Shown here in pieces: positions 44,101 through 53,151 of a stretch of DNA of 64,000 nucleotides. The DNA is from Aurelia coerulea (Eukaryota > Cnidaria > Scyphozoa > Semaeostomeae > Ulmaridae): NCBI GenBank assembly GCA_039566865.1, contig CM076947.1, positions 19,345,501-19,409,500 of the forward strand, given 5' to 3'. The first letter of the stretch is position 1; every line of letters begins with the position of its first letter. The position numbers were made by a program, and so were the translations under genes. The notes beneath the pieces were generated by a model that made no database searches, was not told where the DNA came from, and was given only the letters and a program-made list of their open reading frames with translations.

Positions 44101-44333
44101 TTGCCCAAGTAAACATTAAACGAGCTCTGCGAGCGCTATAGCCAAGATCCGAGCATCATAGTTTGTCCAAACTGCTATTAAAGTGAACATTTCACCGATA
44201 CATGTTCACAAGAAACAGACAGATGCTAGCCCGAAGCTTGCTCAGCGCAACTAATCCGCAATCTGCGTGCGCCTCGTTTCGTATAGTTGAATGAATCCTG
44301 TTGCATTGTGGGAAGGTCTGCTTATCCTCCTTG
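41185..44333. mobile_element. 3.15-kb element: 34-bp perfect TIR, 9-bp TSD
   Basis: The inverted ends are perfect for 34 bp, beginning CAAGGAGGATAAGCAGACCT and ending CACAATGCAAC. GATGCAGCT is directly repeated at 41176-41184 and 44334-44342. Perfect ends and duplication point to a recent insertion. The interior has no transposase that I can see. A short ATG frame at 41234-41314 (MESEDRTNGGEAEEA...) and a candidate exon at 41877-41952 between CTGTTTGCAG and ATTG|GTATAC are unrecognised. The 9-bp duplication suggests Mutator-like mobilisation. It may have captured host exons (inference). Confidence 0.85.
42639..42711 (+). tRNA. tRNA-like Pol III unit (likely SINE head or tRNA pseudogene)
   Basis: An A box (TGGCGCAGTGG, 42646-42656) and a perfect B box (GGTTCGATCC, 42691-42700) are spaced as in a tRNA. 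A 5-bp anticodon-type stem (GTCTT/AAGAC) is present. The acceptor stem is poor and the T-stem has a mismatch, so a functional tRNA is unlikely. TCATGATAAAT recurs on both sides (~42482 and ~42745), possibly target duplications of a SINE. It lies inside the 41185-44333 element. Confidence 0.5.
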
Positions 44334-44638
44334 GATGCAGCTTTAGGCTATGAGATATCTTATTAGATACTACCTGGCCGAGCTGAAAATAGCACGCACG
44401 TAAGATATCTAGCAGGGCAGTGTAACATTCGCATTCGACGTTCTCAGACTATCAACCGTACTACAGCCATGGAAAGAAAACAAAGGCATTTGTATCAGCA
44501 TCATCGCATCAGCAACATCACATTTTCTACAGCCTTTCCAAATCTCTGTTGATTTCTACGCTTAGGTACAAAATTATTGAATCACAAATCAAAGTTCTGA
44601 CTCAAAATTATCGGATTGACCCCCTGCCTTGTCTGTAC

Positions 44639-44736
44639 TAGCCTGCGTGCAGACTCTATTGATTTCTTTTTAGAGAGGTTTCCCCTCCAGTAGAAACCTC
44701 TCTGCAATGAAATCAGTAGAGTCTGCACGCAGGCTA
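44639..44736. mobile_element. TAGCCTGCG foldback, 98 bp
   Basis: TAGCCTGCGTGCAGACTCTA is inverted at the right end. Nearly the whole length is self-complementary (GATTTC...GAAATC, AGAGAGGTTTC...GAAACCTCTCT). The flanks TGTCTGTAC and TGTCTGCCC are a diverged 9-bp duplication (7 of 9). Same family as 48096, 50062 and 58417. Confidence 0.8.
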
Positions 44737-45087
44737 TGTCTGCCCATAACATATTGAAGCAATGACCCTGAGATTTCGATCTGAACCTCATCCTCATTGT
44801 CCTATGACCTTATGCATGCATTATTATGTGCACATGAAGGCATTTGACCCTGAGGCATTATGCAGCGATTCTGATTCAATATTCTCCAAATGAAATCTGA
44901 TCCTCGCAACATGATGTAAACAAATCAACAATTGTGCAAAAATGCTTTCGGGGAGAGAAGGCTTTTGTAATGAATGGCAGTCTGTAATTCACGGAATATC
45001 TCTGGAGCCTTGTTTCCATCTTTATTACAATGGATCTTTGTTATAGGCATTCTAGATATTCATAGGAATATCTTGGTCTGTTTTGAT

Positions 45088-46450
45088 TTCACATATTTCG
45101 TATGGTGTTTGTCCATTTTCAGGTCAAACTAATTAATTTCAAGTGGTCTTTGACCACGGGGGGAGGGGGGGGGGGGGGGGTTCTTCCATAGTAAAGGTAC
45201 CTGGGGATGTGCCGCGAGCAAGGGTATACTTTTTCGGACTTCTAGTCTAGCCAAGGGTATACTTTTTTGCAATTTTGGCAGGCAATGGTCTAGCCAAGGG
45301 TATCATTTTTGACAATATTGGTGTAGCGAACGGTCATGACATCATATTTGGCACAAATTTGACAATATTGGTCAAGAAAATGGTCAAAATTGGTCTAGCC
45401 AAGGGTACCATTTTCGTAAAAATTGGTTCAGACAATGGTCAAATAGGTCTAGCCAAGGGTAGCATTTTCGTAAAAATTAGTCTAGCCAACGGTACCCTTT
45501 TGAAGATGCTCGCGGCAGACCCCTACCCAAAATTTGGCCAAGAACCCCCCCCCCCCCCGTGTCTTTGACTTCAGTATGGCCATCTCACTTTCCTATGGCA
45601 TTTCAAATTTTATATGGCGTGTTACGTTAATCGTGTGCTGTTTTAAATTTCATATGGCGGTGTACATTTCGTATGGCGTTTTGAATTTTGTATGGTGTTT
45701 TAAATTTCATATGGTTTTTTCATTCCGTTTGACGTCTCGAATTCGAATTTCATATGATCACTTTCATTTCACATGGTATTATGCATTGCGAATTTTTTAA
45801 GTTTTGATGGGGAAATACAGAAATTACATGGCTTGGCCTAAATTACCCGGCTATAGCGTTGCTGTTTCCTCTGAGAAATTCTGCTTGCTAGGCAGATGCT
45901 CAATTTTCTATCAGTCAATTTAGACTTGCTACAAGGAGCCTGGTGTACTGAACTAAACAAAAGGTGCAATATCCACAAAATTAATGGGTTACCAAGAAAC
46001 TAAAAAACCTCTATCTGGTTTTACTGGTTTTCATACGAAGGCAAAGGCCTTTTTGCTTTGGTCTGAGGTCAACACGATGACAGCTTAACTGCTCGTAACC
46101 TTATTGTTGATGTTTCTGCTACACATTGTAAGCTTTGCATATGCAAATAGTTGCTCTGAGTAGTGACTATGGTTTTGACTTTAAATTTGTAGACTATGGT
46201 TGTGCTGCGTTTTGAATTTTCATTTTCCGCCAAGTTCTTGAAAGCCTCAATGCATCATGCCATGCCGCAATGCATCACACCATGCCGCAATGCATCACAC
46301 CTTACAAAATGGAAATTCGAAATGGAAAGACCATATGAAATTGAAAACGCCATGCGACATCTAAAATGCCATACCAAATGTAACATGCCATGTAAAATTT
46401 TAAACGCCATAAAAAGATGAAAAGGCCATACAAAAGTTAAAGACCATTTA
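45088..46450. repeat. Inverted arrays of ~20-bp repeats
   Basis: The left array (~45575-45785, with outliers near 45095) repeats a TTTCATATGGCGTTTTRAAT-like word. The right array (~46250-46450) has the same word inverted (GAAATTGAAAACGCCATGCG, TTTTAAACGCCAT). The ~400-bp centre is unique. The 45155-45561 MITE has inserted in the left part. It may be the ends of one large foldback element. Confidence 0.65.
45155..45561. mobile_element. G-run element with TCTAGCCAAGGGTA repeats, 8-bp TSD
   Basis: Perfect TCTTTGAC direct repeats flank it (45147-45154, 45562-45569). The inverted ends start CACGGGGGG, then a G-run, TTCTT and a TGCCGCGAGCA block on both sides (~70 bp in). Inside, five or six copies of TCTAGCCAAGGGTA at ~30-70-bp spacing. 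Non-coding, hAT-like by duplication length. Confidence 0.85.
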
Positions 46451-46504
46451 AAATTATGACGTTTCACCTTAAAATGGACGAACAGGAGCACCATATTAAA
46501 TAAC

Positions 46505-46865
46505 ATATTTCTCGTTTGATTCTTTTATGGAGGGTTGTCCTTCAGCAGCAACTGTTTTCCAAGACGCCCTTCAATAAGAACTTAATTGCAAGATACAATT
46601 GAAATACCAGAGTGAATTAAATTTACAATATAAAAGAAAATGTTCAACCCTATTCAGCAGGAAGGCTATTCCATAGTTTAGCTCCCCGGAAAGAAAAGCA
46701 TTTGCCCATAGAGGCTGCGGGAGGACCTTGCTGAGTTTTTGGTAAAGATTTTACACAGGTATTGTGGAGCCAAATCATTGAGCGACTTGAAGACCATTGT
46801 TTTGGACTCATTGCTAATGAGTTCTTCAATGGTCTTCCAGCCCGAATGCGTGAAATAAAGAATAT
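46505..46865 (-). pseudogene. LINE 3' fragment, minus copy
   Basis: On minus: GWKTIEELISNESKTMVFKS, LNDLAPQYLCKIF, then after a shift CFSFRGAKLWNSLPAE and a stop, followed by a 3' untranslated end with GGACAACCCTCCATAAAAGAA. It is the C-terminal domain of a CR1/L2-like LINE. It faces the plus copy at 46955. Confidence 0.75.
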
Positions 46866-46954
46866 AAGGCATTGCCATACAATACAAAATCAACAAATAC
46901 CGTACAAACAGATCAATTGTAATAAGGGATATACCCGTATAGCCTTCGCAATAC

Positions 46955-47335
46955 GGGGACCGACCTGAAGTTGCCGATGAAAAGGTCAGCAAATGGCCAG
47001 AGATGTTTCTCTTACAGAGGTGCAAAACTATGGAATAGCCTGTCAGCCGAGTCAAAACAGGCAACCTCTCTGTATAGTTTTAAGAAAACTATTTAGAAAC
47101 AGGCACTTTTCTTTCTTTCGTTTTTATTGTAATTTTGACCATTATTGTACATAGATTAAAAATATTGTAAATAAGGTTTTATAGTTTTATTTAATTAATA
47201 GCTTTTATTTTGTACCGTTGTACCTTAGATTGTAATTAATGTTTTTATCGGAGGGCCCCTTGAAAATCAACTCGTTGAAGGGCAACCCTCCTTAAAAGAA
47301 TTAAAATGAAAATGAAATGAAACGAAATGAACTAT
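46955..47335 (+). pseudogene. LINE 3' fragment, plus copy
   Basis: On plus: LKLPMKRSANGQRCFSYRGA, KLWNSLSAESKQATSLYSFK and a stop. The 3' untranslated end has GGGCAACCCTCCTTAAAAGA and an (AAAATGAAATG)-type tail at 47300-47335. Same family as the minus copy immediately upstream, so the two form a tail-out inverted pair. Confidence 0.75.
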
Positions 47336-47491
47336 CCGATGATTTGCGCCAGAATGGATAATTTGTTATTTGCATAAAAATGCCCTTTTGGAACTGAAAA
47401 TAAGTTTTTATTTCGCTGCAAACAACGCAAAAAAGCCCTTCCTCTTATTATTGCCAAAACCAAACTAAGCCCAAACTTTCCATTTATTTAA

Positions 47492-47783
47492 AGACCCTCT
47501 GCTAACATAGACGCTTTGCGAGCATTCTTCGCTGTGCATCTAGAGATGGCACGTGCGAGGTATGCGAGGTATGTCTGTTGCGAAGGACCCTTTGAAATTT
47601 TAGAAAGAGAAATATCAACTTTTGGACCCTATGCTGTTGTCTACGCTAAAAACCCATTGTGAAACATGATCATTTGTGTGCCGAATAAAAAGCAAGGCAA
47701 AGAGAATTTAGGCCAGAAACGACTTTCAGATAATACGAAAGTCTACTTTGGCGCCACAAAGGGTCATGGTTAGCAGTGGCTCT
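47492..47783. mobile_element. TTAA MITE, 292-bp full copy
   Basis: Flanked by TTAA (47488-47491, 47784-47787). The ends are AGACCCTCTGCTAACAT and inverted AGAGCCACTGCTAACCATGA. The interior includes GGCACGTGCGAGGTATGCG and TTTGGCGCCACAAAGGGTC. Reference copy for 17621 and 32158. Confidence 0.8.
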
Positions 47784-47787
47784 TTAA

Positions 47788-49235
47788 TTTTGCTTGTTCT
47801 GGGCTTCTTCTGGTTTACGAATCTTGGCTTTATTTAATTCCTTGGTAGGGCACAGTTTACCATTTCATCACTCATTCGAAATATTTGTTGGTCACAGGAC
47901 ATAAATGTGATCGCTTTTGCAATGCAGACGTTGCTCAGCTCATTTTGAAGTTATGAGATATGAAGTTATTGTGAAATACTATTTGCAAAAAAATAAGAAT
48001 AAAAACTAAAAAGACGATCCTTTCCAAACTCGCTTTTCTTGCCATAAACCGATCGAAATACCAACACGTTGACTTATTTAGACCCGGCAGTTCATTAGCC
48101 TGCGTGCAGACTTTACTCGCAGGCTAGCAGTTCATACTCTACACTTAGGCCTATACCCAGTTAATACAGACAGACGTTTCTCCACGGATACTACGGAAAG
48201 GCATACGAGCAGATTTTCATGAAAATAGGTTCTACGTATTGCACCTTATTTACTTCTACAAAGACAGGTTCTTACCTGCTTCTTGGCAAGCACTCGCTCG
48301 CATCGCAGCTTTGGTTGCGCTGCAAACTCTGCCATTGCCTCGGAAGAAGGGCTAGGGCTAGGCTACTTCAAATCTGTACTCTACACATGCGTGCACGCCT
48401 TCTTCCTCGTCCTGCTCGAACACGTGATCTATGCTCCATTGTTCGCAGGCTTCAATTCAATTGGCTTGAATGGCAATTTCTATTATTAGAGGGCTACTTA
48501 ATACCTGTATTTTGTATGCAACCTGTAAAAAAGCTATCTACCAATCAAAAACCTGAAATTAGACATTGGTTCACTGATTTCGAGCCTGTTTAAAAGTTTT
48601 GTTGCTTACAGCACAAATCAATAAAGACGCAAACAGCGCTCCATAAATCACGGAACAAAATGACGAAATGATGGAATCACGTGACGGAATGGCATAAGAG
48701 TGTAAAATTTCTATTTGGTAGGGTCCTGCTAATTGCAAATGCGATAAGAATGCCCAAAGTTCCCTTTTTTCACATTGGAAGACTACAAGATTTGGTAACA
48801 TGGTTTTACAAATACAAGATAAGTTGTGAGGGATCCCTGGTGCTCTTGGCACTGCCTAAAGAAGTGTAGTAGTACCACCAAACGAAATATTTTACGAGAC
48901 TAAGTGATTTTTGTCAAGTTTGGTGCGAAAGATTTAAATTTCGATGTTCTTTTTATGGCGGAGGCGCCGTTTTCGAAATATGGGGGGTAAATGCCCCCAA
49001 AATTGAAGGAAAATGTGTTATTGTTGAGACTCTCGATATTAAGACCCTTATTGTTATTGACTCGATATTGTTAAGATCCTTTAAAAGTTTATTTTTGAAG
49101 GCACACTGTCCTGGTACTGATTGGGTGAATAAGACAACCAAACGGAATAGAATTAGGCAAGCTTCAATAATTTCGCTGTACACTGAGATTCAAGGAGGTG
49201 ATAAGGATCAGACTCCCTTTATTCTCGAAACAAAG
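47788..49235. other. Unassigned sequence around a foldback
   Basis: Apart from the 31-bp foldback at 48096, the segment ~48935-49015 carries a word set (TTTTTATGGCGGAGGCGCCG, GAAATATGGGGGGTAAATGC) that recurs, diverged, at ~51940-52140 and marks an old repeat. Plus frames at 48219-48593 and 49068-49304 have no recognised domain. Confidence 0.35.
48096..48126. mobile_element. TAGCCTGCG foldback, 31 bp, perfect 9-bp TSD
   Basis: The whole element is TAGCCTGCG, 13 bases (TGCAGACTTTACT), then CGCAGGCTA. It is flanked by perfect GCAGTTCAT direct repeats (48087-48095, 48127-48135). It is the smallest member of its family. Confidence 0.85.
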
Positions 49236-49245
49236 TATGATCCAA

Positions 49246-49768
49246 AGCATAGGCTCCAAATCTTTAAAAAGGCCGGTGTAAAATTTAGTGACCTATTTCT
49301 TTGAACTGAATTACTTCAAAGAAACTTTAGCTATTTCTCTATAATTCTACCGTTGGACTTTTCTGAAATCTTTAATATTTTCAGAATTAGAGTGTTTTTC
49401 TTCCTTTTCAAGAATTCAAGAAAAATTTTCAAGAAAACTTAAAACCATCGTAATTTCTAAACTATTTGACGCAACATGAAGTAATCTCGAGGAGAACTAT
49501 AGTTTATGGATGCCTACAATGGTATCAAGCAAAAGTCTGTCACTCATCTGGTTTATGATTTAGAAATTTGATGACGTCACATCCTAAAATGAGCTGAAAT
49601 ATAGAATATGCTATAATTTTGAAAAAATATTCAAAATTATTGGAAAGTCCAACGGTAGAATTATAGATAGGTATCTAAAGTTTCTTTCAAGTCATTCAAT
49701 CAGAAGAAATAGATCATTGAATTTTACAAGTACCTTTTTACGCTGAGTTAAAGATTTGGAACCTATGT
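49246..49768. mobile_element. 523-bp long-TIR MITE, copy 2
   Basis: Sister of 26600-27105 over its whole length (~85-90% by eye). The inverted ends are AGCATAGGCTCCAAATCTTT and (A)CATAGGTTCCAAATCTTT. It is flanked by TATGATCCAA at 49236-49245 and 49769-49778, a 9-10-bp duplication. Shared inner blocks include ATAATTCTACCGTTGGACTT and its inverse. Confidence 0.85.
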
Positions 49769-50061
49769 TATGATCCAACATTATAAAGGCTTGGAAATTA
49801 TCCAGAGGCCAAATCTTTCGTTAGTGATTTCAACATCACGACTAGCCAATCACAGCCACGACAGGGTGCTTTTGTTGGGGATACGAATCATCAAAGTTTA
49901 AAGCGACTGTTATCCCCCAAGAAGGAAACCTGTGATCATGCGCAGAAAGCATGTTTCGTTGTGAAAAGAATGTGGGCGGAGAATCGAACCATAATCCAAA
50001 CAAGGATTAGCAAAGAACAAAGAGATTCTCAGGCATGGTAATAGGTTTCCCAGCTGTTGAT

Positions 50062-50118
50062 TAGCCTGCGTGCAGACTTTACTTTTCGCAGTGGAAAGTA
50101 AAGTCTGCACGCAGGCTA
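50062..50118. mobile_element. TAGCCTGCG foldback, 57 bp, perfect 9-bp TSD
   Basis: The inverted arms start TAGCCTGCGTGCAGACTTTA and extend ~26 bp around a tiny loop. GCTGTTGAT is directly repeated at 50053-50061 and 50119-50127. The 31-bp copy at 48096 looks like a deletion derivative of this form. Confidence 0.9.
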
Positions 50119-50169
50119 GCTGTTGATATGCTTTGAGCTTTACCAGCATAACAAAAGGCTCAGACAAAA

Positions 50170-51795
50170 GCGGCAGTCCTCAGTATCCTCAACAAGCTTT
50201 TAACTGTAGAACATTGATAATGGCCATATCATCAAATGAAATGGATCACCCCGTTATTCTCTTTAACAACGTACCAGTGAAAAAAGTAACTGAGCATAAA
50301 CATCTGGGTATTATTCTGGACTCGAAGCTATCTTTCTCAGCTCATATTAAATCTGCTATCTCTAAAACGAGGAGGGGCATTGGTCTGCTAAAATATCTCT
50401 CCAAGTATCTGCCAAGGCATACTCTGAACGAATTATATAAGCTTTACGTGCGACCCCACCTGGACTACGGGGATGTTATCTATCATATTCCAGCTAAAGT
50501 TTGTGAATTCAGTCACAACATCGTTTTACCAAATCTAATGGAAAAAATAGAGTCTGTTCAGTATTCAGCTGCTCTTGCAGTGACAGGAACATGGAGGGGA
50601 ACATCGCGCGAAAAACTGTATGCAGAGCTTGGCTGGGAGTCACTAATTTCCCGTAGGTGGAGTAGACGACTCACTTTGTTCTATAAGATTATAAATAATC
50701 TCACCCCCTTGTACACAAAGGAGCCAATCCCACCACTTCATCAGTCGAGCTACTCTCTTCGCAATCAGGATGCTATTGGACGAGTAAGGGCAAGAACAGA
50801 AAAATTTCAGTCCAGCTTCTATCCTAACTGCACCTCTGAATGGAATAAACTTGATCCTGAAATCAGGCTAGCACCATCTGTTGCTGCCTTTAAGACAAAG
50901 CTTCTATCAATAATTCGCCCCCCTGCAAAACCTGTCTTTGGTATTCAGGACCCAATAGGCCTTTCATATCTTTCCCAAATAAGGGTTGGTCTCAGCAGAC
51001 TAAATTTTCACAAATTCAAGCACAATTTTAGGGACACTGTTAACCCTATGTGTCCAACGAATGACGGTATTGAGGACACGGAGCACTTTTTGTTGCTTTG
51101 CCCTTCATTTGATGTTCAACGACGAGATCTTCTCGCTGGAGTTTCGGTATTATTACGACCATTTGTAGAAATAAACAGCCTCTCTAACGACGTTCTTGTT
51201 CAGATTCTATTGTATGGGGATAAAGATCTGTCTAACGAAATCAACAAATATATACTCGAACTGACACTAGATTTCATCCGCAAAACAGGTCGGTTTGATT
51301 AAAATGGATCTGAAAAGTTTGTTTCACGCCACTCAGTCACTAAGTCCTTTTCTCTTTTTTTTTTTTTTTCATTTTTTGTTCACTTGTTTACGCCTGTTTC
51401 ACATTGGATGTTGGGTAATTCAGTGTTATGATAGTGCAGACGACAGTTTTAACTCACACTTAATTCCTGAGTTCAGTAAAATTTTAGCGTCTGTCCAAGG
51501 TGACACTAAACTGATCCATCCAAAACACAGAAGTTGCCCTACATCCAATGTGAACCCGACTCTAGTATTTATAGTAGAAATTGTATATGCGTAGCCCTAT
51601 GTATTAGTACTTGTTTGTATATTTAGATTTAGTTTTTAGTTACCTGTTTTCTATGTTATAGCCATGGGGTAGTCATGGTCTTCTGCTCCTCATGGCATCG
51701 TCCTTGTAGTGTAGTAAAGTAGTTTGTAAGTGTTGTTTTAGGTAATCTCGTCTTTGTAAAATTTTATATTGGATATATAAAAAAAAAAAAAATGG
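50170..51795 (+). mobile_element. LINE-C 3' part with A-tail
   Basis: A 5'-truncated LINE on + containing the end of the reverse transcriptase and the C-terminal region, then ~490 bp of 3' untranslated sequence (CCATGGGGTAGTCATGG, TTGTAAAATTTTATATT). It ends in a run of 14 As at ~51779-51792. A second, solo copy of the same 3' end is at 15262. Confidence 0.85.
50196..51302 (+). pseudogene. LINE-C ORF2 C-terminal fragment, frame intact
   Basis: The frame stays open for over 360 codons after truncation: KKVTEHKHLGIILDSKLSF, RRGIGLLKYLSKYLP, LYKLYVRPHLDYGDVIYH (RT thumb), ELGWESLISRRWSRRL, then a Cys/His knuckle (CPTNDGIEDTEHFLLLC) and a stop at 51300. The open frame and long A-tail suggest a fairly young insertion. 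Catalytic YADD and endonuclease are missing, so it is not active. Confidence 0.8.
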
Positions 51796-53151
51796 CCATA
51801 TCAAGCTCATAAAAGGGGTTTTTGAAGTTTCCGATCATTGTAGGGTAACCCTGTCCCCAAATGGAGGCAGCAAAGCAAGATTATTCAAAATTCACTAAAA
51901 GTACCTCACCATATCAATTCTGGGGTGTAGAAGCTGAATTTTGATGTTATTTTGATGGGAGAGGAACAGTTTTTGAAATATAGGTGCAAATTCTCCCAAA
52001 TAGGGGTCAAAGGTCAAACCCTTTTTGGTAACCTTTGGTGTCTTCTAAATAATTGTCTAATCTTACGATGATTCTCATACTAAGACGATATTTTGACGGG
52101 AATAGGGAACTTTTGAGATATATGGGCAAATGCCTCGAAAATAAGGTAAAGTTTGCTGTTGTCAAACCCCTCAAAACATTTAAATCTTAATCTTCAGCTA
52201 CGGGACATGGAATTTGGGATCAACAAATTCATGAATAGCAATAGCTTAATCTTTGTTTCAGCTTGCTACCCTCTTCTTTGGGGTAGCGTAGCCCCGAAAT
52301 ATTGCCCCAAATTGGGGGCAACGAGCCATATTGGGGGCAACAAGAAAGATTATCTATGTCCACTTTATGGTCGAAGTGCCTCGTGCTATGAATTTCGGAC
52401 AGTAACATTGCAACAGAGAGCCTTGTTTGGTCCTACTCTGTTTACGGTTGAAACTACACATCTATGGCTCCTATTAATCAAAGAAACAATGGATGTTGCC
52501 CCCAGCCATGATCCTATAAAAAGAAACGTTGATAGACCAGCAATAAAGAAATTCTGTAATTACCACAAGTTCATGTTACTCTATTTGTTATATTTATGGC
52601 CCATTTCCACTTCCCTTGGACTTCGAATTCGCATCCAAATCAACACTTCCAAGAAGTTGGGATGATGGCTTACCGTTAAATCACCGAAATTCAAAAAACA
52701 TAATCAAAATTTGGAATCTACATGGAAAGTTCTCCTAAACGAACACCAAGAGAGCAAAATAGGCAGAGTGGTAGGGTTCCATCTTGTTACACCAAGAAAT
52801 GTTGTTGACCAAAATGTGGTCTTACGTTTTTCACCATGACTGCAAAATTAATTTACGATAATAGTGTCTTGCCGTGGAGCCCGTTTATTGTATCGTTATT
52901 TCTAATATTTAATCAAACATCAAACAACACTTTTGCGAGGACACACATCCTGTACGAAACTGAAATTTGTCTGTAAATTGAAATTAATGTGTGAAATATT
53001 AGGAGGTGGACACTTTTTTCAATCACCCAGAAGTATTTTCTTGTTTTTCACACTCAACAATTTAAAATGCTCCGTTTGTAACTTCCTTTCCCGATCAACT
53101 AGCCAATTGTCTTATCAAATTATTTCAGTTTTAGATACCCTGGATACTGTG
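51796..53151. other. Unassigned sequence upstream of the zinc-finger gene
   Basis: Diverged direct repeats (GATGTTATTTTGATGGGAGA ... AAATAGGGGTCAAAGG; ATATTTTGACGGGAATAG ...) occupy ~51790-52145 and are related to 48935-49015. A plus frame at 52153-52665 has no ATG at its start and no domain. An acceptor-like TATTTCAG lies at ~53128, so a 5' exon of the zinc-finger gene may lie in this stretch. Confidence 0.4.

Noticed and set aside
49068..49304. Plus frame ending in FILETKYDPKHRL
   Set aside because: It runs into the MITE at 49246. The part before could be old LINE or host coding sequence, but the continuation after 49778 could not be matched with confidence.
52153..52665. 170-codon plus frame
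   Set aside because: It opens with TTG, not ATG, lies among diverged repeats and has no recognisable domain or splice support.
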